A stretch of DNA of 39,510 nucleotides from a virus. The DNA lies in the IMG/VR virus record IMGVR_UViG_3300020200_001135, positions 1 through 39,510 of that record; one strand, given 5' to 3'. The position numbers were made by a program, and so were the translations under genes. The notes below the pieces were generated by a model. It was not told where the DNA came from and made no database searches. It worked only from the letters and a program-made list of their open reading frames with translations. Below, one piece after another: positions 1 through 5,701 of the stretch (position 1 is the first letter of the stretch; the number at the start of each line of letters is the position of its first letter).

Positions 1-632
1 CTATTGCGTTCTCTGGGCCTATTGCTGTTTTTGTCAGTGTGTTTCTCATGTACCCACTTGGACAATCGAGTTGGTTCTTTGCGCCGAGTTTTGGTGTTGC
101 AGCGATTTTTAGGTTCCTCTTATTCCTCCAGGGATTTCACAACTGGACTCTCAACCCCTTCCATATGATGGGAGTTGCTGGTATCCTAGGTGGAGCACTA
201 CTCTGTGCGATTCACGGCGCAACAGTAGAAAATACTCTGTATGAAGATGGTGATGCATCAAATACATTCAAAGGTTTTGAACCGACTCAAGAGGAAGAGA
301 CATACTCTATGGTTACGGCTAACCGATTCTGGTCTCAGATTTTTGGTATTGCTTTTAGTAACAAGCGTTGGCTTCATTTCTTTATGCTCTTTGTTCCTGT
401 TATGGGCCTCTGGACTAGTTCCATTGGAATTATTGGTCTTGCTCTTAACCTTCGTGCTTATGATTTCGTAAGTCAGGAAGTGAGAGCAGCAGAAGATCCT
501 GAGTTTGAAACTTTCTACACGAAGAACATTCTTCTCAACGAAGGACTACGTGCTTGGATGGCACCTGTTGATCAACCACACGAAAACTTTGTATTCCCAG
601 AAGAGGTTTTGCCTCGTGGCAACGCACTCTAA
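1..632 (+). CDS. psbD: Photosystem II D2 protein, 3' part (5' end outside window)
   Basis: This is the C-terminal part (about 210 residues) of D2, a core subunit of the photosystem II reaction centre in the thylakoid membrane. The reading frame is open from base 3 and ends at TAA 630-632. Visible hallmarks are [13 protein letters not shown], which carries the chlorophyll-ligand His, and [17 protein letters not shown] and [12 protein letters not shown], whose histidines are the non-haem iron ligands, followed by the usual C-terminus ending in PRGNAL. Nothing suggests decay. Phage psbD is a known auxiliary gene that keeps photosynthesis running during infection by replacing turned-over D2. Its last codons overlap a tiny Cys-rich ORF and a terminator follows. 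The identification is essentially certain; the missing N-terminus lies before base 1. Confidence 0.98.
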   Translation, partial: IAFSGPIAVFVSVFLMYPLGQSSWFFAPSFGVAAIFRFLLFLQGFHNWTLNPFHMMGVAGILGGALLCAIHGATVENTLYEDGDASNTFKGFEPTQEEETYSMVTANRFWSQIFGIAFSNKRWLHFFMLFVPVMGLWTSSIGIIGLALNLRAYDFVSQEVRAAEDPEFETFYTKNILLNEGLRAWMAPVDQPHENFVFPEEVLPRGNAL

Positions 633-687
633 GGGATGCTGTGGGGCAGGATGTCCTGACTGCCCCTTCCGACCTAAAACTAAATAA
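616..687 (+). CDS. Tiny Cys-rich protein (23 aa) overlapping psbD
   Basis: A GTG at 616 opens a 23-residue frame, out of phase with psbD, that overlaps the last 17 bases of psbD and ends at TAA 685-687. It contains [16 protein letters not shown], with four cysteines in a CCGxGCxxCP pattern. As far as I recall, this resembles small cyanobacterial and bacterial proteins (DUF5522-like) of unknown function with a CCGxGCxxCPY motif. A GAGG at 604-607 lies 8 bases before the GTG, inside psbD, so translation could be coupled to psbD. The compact Cys motif suggests metal binding or a redox role, which is inference. A chance out-of-frame peptide is possible, but the motif and its position just before the terminator argue for a real gene. 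Confidence 0.55.
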   Translation: MATHSKGCCGAGCPDCPFRPKTK

Positions 688-712
688 GGGAGTTCTCTGA
701 ACTCCTTTTTTT
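686..712 (+). terminator. Rho-independent terminator after psbD
   Basis: A 7-bp perfect stem (GGAGTTC 689-695 with GAACTCC 699-705) with a three-base loop is followed by seven T (706-712). AA before the stem can pair with the T run. It closes the psbD unit. Confidence 0.9.
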
Positions 713-815
713 ATGTTCTTTATGCTCTTTGCATTTATATCGTTTGGGTTTTTTATGTTTATATTGTCTATACTTTAAGATCTATAAACTAAATACCTAT
801 AAGTCGCAGATACTT

Positions 816-1187
816 ATGGGTCCTCTCCAGTCGCCTCAAGAATACTTGTTTGATCTACAAGCAACAAGTCAGTCAGAAGCAAGACGATTATGGAGAAAAC
901 AAATAAAAGAAAGTTGGAATCATAAATGTGCTTATTGTGATTCCGAAGAAGATTTAACTTTAGACCATGTAGTTCCACAATCAAAGGGTGGTTTGGATAC
1001 TACAAGAAATGTGGTATGCTGTTGCAAATCTTGTAATCAATCTAAGGGTCATGAATATTGGAAGTTATGGTATGTTCAGCAGGACTTTTACTGTGAAGAA
1101 AAATTCAACACAATAGAAGAGTGGATGAAACCACCAAAACCAACCAATCTTTATGCATATCGTCCAAGAAAAAATATTGTATATTAA
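816..1187 (+). CDS. HNH endonuclease next to psbD
   Basis: This 123-residue protein carries a classic HNH nuclease core. It has a zinc-type pair C38/C41 (CAYC), then LDHVVPQSKGG with D50-H51, N65 (TTRNVVCCC), and the second pair C70/C73 (CKSC) followed by NQSKGH. The family cuts DNA with a beta-beta-alpha-metal site. The start is taken at ATG 816; the frame is open further upstream, but that part reads as Leu/Tyr-rich non-coding sequence. No strong ribosome site is visible, and a CTAAATA sequence at 789-795 is a weak late-promoter variant. Freestanding HNH enzymes near photosystem genes are known in cyanophages (F-CphI beside psbA in S-PM2), so a homing role aimed at the psb region is plausible. 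A packaging role (gp74-like) is less likely for this size and context. Confidence 0.88.
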   Translation: MGPLQSPQEYLFDLQATSQSEARRLWRKQIKESWNHKCAYCDSEEDLTLDHVVPQSKGGLDTTRNVVCCCKSCNQSKGHEYWKLWYVQQDFYCEEKFNTIEEWMKPPKPTNLYAYRPRKNIVY

Positions 1188-1298
1188 ATGATTAGTTCAG
1201 AAACACCCCACAAACTTGCAGAAATTATTAGGGATACTTGGCCTCAACTTTATAGATTACCTAATAAATTGCCCAAGAAACAACCTAAGAATAATTGA
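1188..1298 (+). CDS. Small hypothetical protein (36 aa)
   Basis: An ATG directly abuts the stop of the HNH gene and opens a 36-codon frame ending at TGA 1296-1298. The product (starting MISSETPHKLAEIIRDTWPQ, then a basic tail KLPKKQPKNN) looks like a compact amphipathic helix with a Lys-rich end. I do not recognise a family. The immediate TAA-ATG junction suggests translational coupling to the HNH gene. Its last 14 bases overlap the 3' end of the convergent sulfotransferase gene. It may be a real small phage protein or a chance frame; only conservation can decide. Confidence 0.45.
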   Translation: MISSETPHKLAEIIRDTWPQLYRLPNKLPKKQPKNN

Positions 1299-1905
1299 AT
1301 ACTTCAAAATCTTTTGCATAATATTCTTCTACATTTTGAATAATACTTTTTGGCAATTTAAGTTCTTTTCTTTTGGGGTTTAGTTCTGTTTCTTCATCTC
1401 CCCAATAAGAATATTCTTTGTCTTCTAAAACTTCATTCGTTAATTCATAATACCATTCTCTAAATTTTTTTGTAAGACCACTTTCAAATTTCCAAATCTT
1501 TGTATTTGGTCCTATAAATTCATGTTGTGGTCTAAACCAATTTTTAGCATAATGGTTAGTCATCCTTTCAAAATTTAAAAAATAAGAAAAATTTTCATAA
1601 TCAATTAAGTAGTTTATATCACTTTCTTTGTAATTTCTTTTAATAGAAATATTGGAAATTTCGGAATAAAATCTATCTATTGGATTTCTTACTATTGCAA
1701 ATTGAAAAGATGTGTCAACTCCTTCTAGATATTCATATAATGGATAATGTAAATGGTAGCACTCTATTCCATATAAATGTAAATCATCATTACTATGCAC
1801 AACTTCATAACCGTTATTCACAAATGTTTGTGTTATAAATCTTCCACCAGTTCTTGGAATATGTACATGATATGTTGACGAATTATCTTTACAAAATAAT
1901 GTCAT
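1285..1905 (-). CDS. Sulfotransferase-family protein
   Basis: This 206-residue protein has the two nucleotide-binding signatures of PAPS-dependent sulfotransferases. The first is a 5'-phosphosulfate loop near the N-terminus (HIPRTGGRFI, residues 15-24); the second is a 3'-phosphate loop (FAIVRNPIDRFYSE, residues 69-82). Enzymes of this group move sulfate from PAPS to a sugar or other hydroxyl group. The phage form is short compared with typical 250-300 residue members, and I cannot see a clear acceptor domain. It is one of only three reverse-strand genes in the window and is very AT-rich, which suggests it was inserted as a separate unit. It converges on the small ORF at 1188. The acceptor is unknown; a surface glycan is the simplest guess. 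A second family member lies at 36930-37643. Confidence 0.8.
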   Translation of the reverse strand: MTLFCKDNSSTYHVHIPRTGGRFITQTFVNNGYEVVHSNDDLHLYGIECYHLHYPLYEYLEGVDTSFQFAIVRNPIDRFYSEISNISIKRNYKESDINYLIDYENFSYFLNFERMTNHYAKNWFRPQHEFIGPNTKIWKFESGLTKKFREWYYELTNEVLEDKEYSYWGDEETELNPKRKELKLPKSIIQNVEEYYAKDFEVFNYS

Positions 1906-1947
1906 TTAATGTAAAATAATAGATAAATTAATTATACAACAAATAAT

Positions 1948-2532
1948 ATGATTGGGGAAGTTGTTGGGTTATTTCCGACGCCAGTGGGAATATATGAATT
2001 AGACGTTGATGTTGATAAAATATATCAAAAAATATTGACCTTTGCCTCACGCCCTCACGGGTTATTGGATGATTCAAAATCTAGTTTTGAAGAAGATGGT
2101 AGTATATTATATGATCCTGAATTATTATTCTTGAGAGAAAAAATTGATATATGTATTCAAGATTACACGGATCAAGTTTGTCTTCAACCAATAGTGATTA
2201 CTGGTAGTTGGTATAATCAAATGGAAAAGGGATGTAGAGTAAATCTTCATAGGCACGAAGGAAGTGTTGTTAGTGGTGCATTTTACGTTAATGTTGATGA
2301 AGACACTGTTCCGTTGAGATTTAAAAGTCCACTTTTACCATATAAAATGAATGATCTTTACGAAAGATTTGATTCTCAATTTGCTAGTGTTGGTGTAATG
2401 TTGCCCCCTAAAAAAGGAACATTGTTATTATTTCCAAGTTGGTTGGAACATGAAACAGATCCAGAAGAAGGTAGTCGTTGTGTTATAAGTTTTAATACAC
2501 TGTACAAAAGATTATTTTTTAATGATAATTAA
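1948..2532 (+). CDS. 2OG-Fe(II) oxygenase-like protein
   Basis: This 194-residue protein resembles the TIGR02466-type putative 2OG-Fe(II) oxygenases, which begin with a short FPTPVG segment (residues 9-14 here). The double-stranded beta-helix signature is visible: SWYNQMEKGCRVNLHRHEGS (H101, H103), then SGAFYVN, then LFPSWLEHETDP (H168) and RCVISFN (R177, likely 2-oxoglutarate contact). Such enzymes use iron and 2-oxoglutarate to hydroxylate proteins, nucleic acids or small molecules. The substrate is not known. Many cyanophages carry several members. It is divergent from the sulfotransferase gene across a 42-base AT-rich gap. The start ATG 1948 lacks a strong ribosome site but fits the family N-terminus. 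Confidence 0.8.
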   Translation: MIGEVVGLFPTPVGIYELDVDVDKIYQKILTFASRPHGLLDDSKSSFEEDGSILYDPELLFLREKIDICIQDYTDQVCLQPIVITGSWYNQMEKGCRVNLHRHEGSVVSGAFYVNVDEDTVPLRFKSPLLPYKMNDLYERFDSQFASVGVMLPPKKGTLLLFPSWLEHETDPEEGSRCVISFNTLYKRLFFNDN

Positions 2533-2607
2533 TTTTGAAATCAAAACACAAATCATGACTTAATTTATCTTAATGTATAAAATAGAAGGCAGCAATGAAC
2601 TGCTACT

Positions 2608-2838
2608 ATGAGTATCTATGATTGGCGTCAGAACAAAGGTGATGAATTGTGGCAAAAAAGATATTTTCTTTTGTCTTCGATTGTGAGAATTGGTAGACCA
2701 ATTACTTCAATCATTTATGAATTTATTGATTATCTAATCAGTCAAGGATATAAGGCACCACTTGGAAGTTTAGTTGATGTTGATATAGAAATAACTAAAC
2801 TTCTTAAGGAATATGAAAACCATCGTGGAGGATTATAA
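2608..2838 (+). CDS. Conserved-type small phage protein (76 aa)
   Basis: A 76-residue soluble protein with mixed charge: an N-terminal YDWRQNKGDELWQKRY segment, a hydrophobic middle (SSIVRIGRPITSIIYEFIDY) that may form amphipathic helices, and a charged end (KLLKEYENHRGG). I do not recognise a characterised family. It stands first in a run of three small genes just upstream of the structural block and is separated by one base from the next small gene, so they are likely co-transcribed. A TATAAA sequence at 2576-2581 could be a -10 box, without a good -35 partner. Function unknown. Confidence 0.65.
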   Translation: MSIYDWRQNKGDELWQKRYFLLSSIVRIGRPITSIIYEFIDYLISQGYKAPLGSLVDVDIEITKLLKEYENHRGGL

Positions 2839-2839
2839 T

Positions 2840-2932
2840 ATGCCAAGTATATTTACGTTCATTTGGTTTATTATAATATTTGGATCAATTGCTTGTCTTT
2901 CTTATTGGGGGTTAAATTACGGTTATGCCTAG
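2840..2932 (+). CDS. Very small membrane protein (30 aa)
   Basis: An ATG at 2840 gives a 30-residue product (MPSIFTFIWFIIIFGSIACL, then SYWGLNYGYA) that is almost entirely one hydrophobic helix with a short polar tail. A single-span membrane peptide is the clear reading. It starts just after the previous stop and ends by overlapping the start of the next gene (ATG 2925), an arrangement typical of coupled phage genes. The role is unknown; tiny membrane proteins are common in T4-like phages. Its small size leaves some doubt. Confidence 0.5.
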   Translation: MPSIFTFIWFIIIFGSIACLSYWGLNYGYA

Positions 2933-3089
2933 AGGAATTTTGACTAAAGATATTATAAAGTGTGAGATTTTGAAGATTAAAGCAGACCTGGATAAAGAGT
3001 GGATGGATAAATCTGGGCATGATCCAAAATGGTTGGCGCATCAATATCTTAATAAAGTACTTGATAAGATTGAAGAATATTATCAATAA
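2925..3089 (+). CDS. Small charged phage protein (54 aa)
   Basis: A 54-residue protein starting MPRGILTKDIIKCEILKIKA, with a later WLAHQYLNKVLDKIEEYY segment. It is highly helical and charged, with a heptad-like pattern that may support coiled-coil pairing. From memory, similar small proteins with the MPRGIL start and WLAHxYL motif occur in several cyanomyoviruses at a comparable place, so I treat it as real although it is below usual ORF cut-offs. It overlaps the end of the preceding membrane peptide by 8 bases. Its stop codon overlaps a late-promoter-like AATAAATA for the structural genes downstream. Function unknown. Confidence 0.65.
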   Translation: MPRGILTKDIIKCEILKIKADLDKEWMDKSGHDPKWLAHQYLNKVLDKIEEYYQ

Positions 3090-3092
3090 ATA
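3085..3092 (+). promoter_or_regulatory. T4-type late promoter (AATAAATA)
   Basis: AATAAATA matches the NATAAATA form of the T4 late promoter and lies 24 bases before the structural gene at 3117, overlapping the stop of the previous gene. Confidence 0.55.
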
Positions 3093-3116
3093 CATAAAGA
3101 CCCTAAGGCAATATAA

Positions 3117-3452
3117 ATGGCAGCAGTACCTTTAAATCTTGCTCTTGAACAGGGAGCAGATTTTAATGTAAACTTTACTGTTAGGAATAAGGATTTGACC
3201 CCGCTAAATCTGCTGGGTTATACTGCCTTCAGCGAGATGAGAAAGCATTATACTGCAACTAAAAAATATACCTTTAACATTACTTTTGTTGATAGAGCAA
3301 GGGGTAAAATATCAATCAGCATGTCTGATTCGATAACAGGAACTATTCCAGAGGGTAGATATGTTTATGATGTTTTTATTGAGTCTGCTAATGGAACAAA
3401 AACTAAGGTAGTTGCTGGGATGGTAATCGTTCATCCAGGAGTTAGCTTCTAA
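3117..3452 (+). CDS. Virion structural protein, BppU-N-like
   Basis: A 111-residue protein with short beta-strands: LALEQGADFNVNFTVRNKD, LGYTAFSEMRKHY, KISISMSD, GRYVYDVFIE and a closing VVAGMVIVHPGVS. This layout resembles the N-terminal domain of baseplate/receptor-binding proteins (BppU-N type) and cyanophage virion proteins at the head of fibre operons. It likely forms a small beta-sandwich that docks a fibre to the baseplate; this is inference. It follows a late promoter and its stop overlaps the start of the next gene (TAATG), so the two are coupled. Confidence 0.65.
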   Translation: MAAVPLNLALEQGADFNVNFTVRNKDLTPLNLLGYTAFSEMRKHYTATKKYTFNITFVDRARGKISISMSDSITGTIPEGRYVYDVFIESANGTKTKVVAGMVIVHPGVSF

Positions 3453-4171
3453 TGTCAGATTACATAATCACGTTAGATAATGATGAAGATATTAGTATTG
3501 GTAGTCCAGACTATAATATTGGTGTAAACTTTGAGATTCCTTCTAAGAGTGTTCAATATACCAATCTTATACTTGATGACATCTCCTCACAGTTTGATGG
3601 GGCAAGAAAAGTATTTAATTTAACTGTTGATGGTGAACCATATACACCTATCAATGCTCAGCAATTAATCATATCTTTAAATGATGTAATCTTGAGTCCT
3701 GGAATTGATTATGATGTTTCTGGAAGCACAATTATTTTCACAAATGCTCCAGATGCAAACGTTGGAACTCCTGGATCAAATGAGTTTTGGGGAGTTGCTC
3801 TTAGAACAGTTGCTGACCTTACACGCACTATAAACTTTGTAATTGATAATGGGTCGTTTGACATTACACCAGGAACAAAAGGTTCTCTTGGACTAGAAGT
3901 TTCTGGAAGAATAGAATCATGGACTTTAGTATCAAAAGACACAGGTACAATTGTCATAGATATAAAGAAGGGTACGTATAGTACTTATCCAGACACATTA
4001 ACTTCTATTGTTGGGAGTGAATATCCCAGACTAATTAACCAATCTAAAAATAGAGACGAATCACTTTCAACCTGGACAACCGATGTGGTTGCAGGAGACA
4101 TACTTGATTTTGATGTTGTTTCTTGTTCAGGCATTACAAAATGCTCCTTATTTTTAAGATTGAATGTGTGA
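3452..4171 (+). CDS. Virion structural protein with fibre-type beta domains
   Basis: A 239-residue protein with two recognisable parts. Residues about 45-115 (SQFDGARKVFNLTVDGEPY, SLNDVILSPGIDYDVSG, IIFTNAPDA) form a repeat type common in phage fibres and appendages. Residues about 130-239 (GRIESWTLVSKDTGTIVIDI, then SLSTWTTDVVAGDILDFDVV) match a C-terminal beta domain often seen in phage tail proteins. It is likely a baseplate or fibre component. It starts within the stop of the preceding gene, and a late promoter lies just downstream for the next gene. The exact position in the virion is not visible. Confidence 0.7.
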   Translation: MSDYIITLDNDEDISIGSPDYNIGVNFEIPSKSVQYTNLILDDISSQFDGARKVFNLTVDGEPYTPINAQQLIISLNDVILSPGIDYDVSGSTIIFTNAPDANVGTPGSNEFWGVALRTVADLTRTINFVIDNGSFDITPGTKGSLGLEVSGRIESWTLVSKDTGTIVIDIKKGTYSTYPDTLTSIVGSEYPRLINQSKNRDESLSTWTTDVVAGDILDFDVVSCSGITKCSLFLRLNV

Positions 4172-4190
4172 TATAGAAATTATTCTTTTT

Positions 4191-4198
4191 TATAAATA
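4191..4198 (+). promoter_or_regulatory. T4-type late promoter (TATAAATA)
   Basis: Exact TATAAATA, the T4 late consensus, preceded by a T run and 38 bases before the structural gene start at 4237. One of two exact matches noted in the intergenic gaps. Confidence 0.75.
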
Positions 4199-4236
4199 AA
4201 TCATAGGAAACAAATGTACATTAGGAGTCCGCTCAG

Positions 4237-5622
4237 ATGGCTTTATTAGTATCCGACAGTGGTGAACTTCAGTCGCTAAGATACCTTGTCAATTCAAATC
4301 GCAATATCCCTAGGAACCTTATTCTCAAACTGTATACCTCAAATACAGTTCCAGTTGAGACTGATGTTCCCTCACAAACCAAGTATTTTGAACCATATGA
4401 TTCTACTGGATTAGTAGGATATGGTACAGAACCTTCCACAGGTTATCCTTCTGTTATTAATGTCAGACACGATGAAGACTATATTAGACAGTATGGAATT
4501 CTTCTTAACGGAAGTCAGTGGAATGTAAGAACAATTACATCAGCAATCGCCACAACAAACGGAAGTGGCAACGTTAACGAATATACAATTACCGTATCAT
4601 CTGTTTCCAATATTGCGGTTGGTCATTATGTAACTGGTGGTAACGTCGGATCTAACGCTGTTGTTGCCGCAATTGATGGCAACACTCTTGTATTAACAGT
4701 TAAGAATGCTGCTACATTCTCTAACCAAGCATTAACATTTGGTGTTGGAACTACTACAGCATCTTATCCAGAGCAGACTTTTACATTTACATCTGCAGCA
4801 AACAATATCTACGGTTATTATCTGGTAAGAGCAAATAATCTTCCAATCTCTTTGAATGGTGTTCTTCATGCAGTAAACGTAGGAACAGCAACTACGATTT
4901 CTAAGTCACAAACCAGTGGAACCATTGGTCAGACTTTTGTAACTTTGTTCCCATTCAGCTACACCCCAACAGTATCTGGTGTAAGTTCTGAATTTACTCT
5001 GACAGTATCCAGCAATGTTGGTATTAATACCAGACAGAGAGTAATCGGCACAAACATTGCCTCTGGTGCAAGAGTTGTTGGTATTATGAATACCACTACA
5101 ATTGTTCTTGATAGAAAGAATACTGGAACAGTAACAGGTGTTGCTACCTTCTATCAGGAAATCACTGAAGATCTCTGCATTGGAATGGGTGTTACTCATG
5201 GTAACCTTGCTGGAGAAACCGCTGCTGTTCCTTCAGGAACAGTTGTTACTGGTATTGACGAGAAGACTGGAATCGTTTATCTGAGCAATGCACTCTTAAA
5301 CAACATTCAGTCTGCAACTGGTAACGTTGTATACTTCAACTATGCAGAAGTCAGCACTGGTGCTACCACTCACGGTCTAACAGTTGGCGATGTTCTTTAT
5401 ATCGCTGCTGGTGCTGCTAACACCACCACCACTTCTGGAACCTACACTATTCACCAAACACCAAGCACAAGCAGATTCAGCACAGTTCCTGCTCTGACTG
5501 GTATTGGAAGTGCAACTCTCTACAGCAGCATCTTCTTTGCTGAGAGATTCACAAATGGTCCTTACAACATTCAGAACAACGGTGACCAAATCAAAGTTAC
5601 TCTGAACGTCAGCCTCGACTGA
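4237..5622 (+). CDS. Virion structural protein (461 aa) with Ig-like repeats
   Basis: The first 90 residues (starting MALLVSDSGELQSLRYLVN, later NLILKLYTSNTVP) form an attachment domain of a type seen in cyanophage structural proteins. The rest is Thr/Ser/Val-rich beta sequence with repeated units of the form TVSSxSNIxxGxxVxGxxI followed by a short strand (near residues 112-165 and 250-305). A third, looser unit lies near 370-430. Such repeats suggest a chain of small beta-sandwich domains in a fibre or whisker. The gene has its own late promoter, a GGAG ribosome site at 4223-4226 and a downstream terminator, so it may be a single-gene transcript made in large amounts. Codon use is less AT-rich than in the auxiliary genes, as expected for an abundant virion protein. 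Exact role unknown. Confidence 0.75.
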   Translation: MALLVSDSGELQSLRYLVNSNRNIPRNLILKLYTSNTVPVETDVPSQTKYFEPYDSTGLVGYGTEPSTGYPSVINVRHDEDYIRQYGILLNGSQWNVRTITSAIATTNGSGNVNEYTITVSSVSNIAVGHYVTGGNVGSNAVVAAIDGNTLVLTVKNAATFSNQALTFGVGTTTASYPEQTFTFTSAANNIYGYYLVRANNLPISLNGVLHAVNVGTATTISKSQTSGTIGQTFVTLFPFSYTPTVSGVSSEFTLTVSSNVGINTRQRVIGTNIASGARVVGIMNTTTIVLDRKNTGTVTGVATFYQEITEDLCIGMGVTHGNLAGETAAVPSGTVVTGIDEKTGIVYLSNALLNNIQSATGNVVYFNYAEVSTGATTHGLTVGDVLYIAAGAANTTTTSGTYTIHQTPSTSRFSTVPALTGIGSATLYSSIFFAERFTNGPYNIQNNGDQIKVTLNVSLD

Positions 5623-5648
5623 TTACTTCAAGTTCTATACTTTGTTAT

Positions 5649-5684
5649 GGAGGGGTTGCTTATGGCGATCCCTCCTATTTTTTT
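5649..5684 (+). terminator. Rho-independent terminator
   Basis: An 11-bp stem (GGAGGG plus GTTGC, pairing with GGCGAT and CCCTCC through two G-T pairs) with a five-base loop is followed by TATTTTTTT. No late promoter is visible between it and the fibre gene at 5702, so read-through or processing is needed for that gene. Confidence 0.85.
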
Positions 5685-5701
5685 AGGAGATATGTATTGC
5701 C

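Noticed and set aside
729-815. N-terminal extension of the HNH endonuclease (29 residues)
   Set aside because: The extension is Leu/Tyr/Cys-rich without family similarity and reads through the region after the terminator; the ATG at 816 begins the plausible protein.
1906-1947. Possible divergent promoter pair between the sulfotransferase and oxygenase genes
   Set aside because: TATAAT-like words occur on the reverse strand, but the best -35 partner has only 15-base spacing; in such AT-rich DNA this is not convincing.
2595-2621. Eight-codon ORF just before and overlapping the gene at 2608 (possible leader peptide)
   Set aside because: Too short to support, no ribosome site and no regulatory hairpin that clearly involves it.
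2871-3095. Reverse-strand 74-codon frame
   Set aside because: It lies opposite two small forward genes with coupled starts and has a composition of random AT-rich translation (Phe/Ile/Asn-rich).
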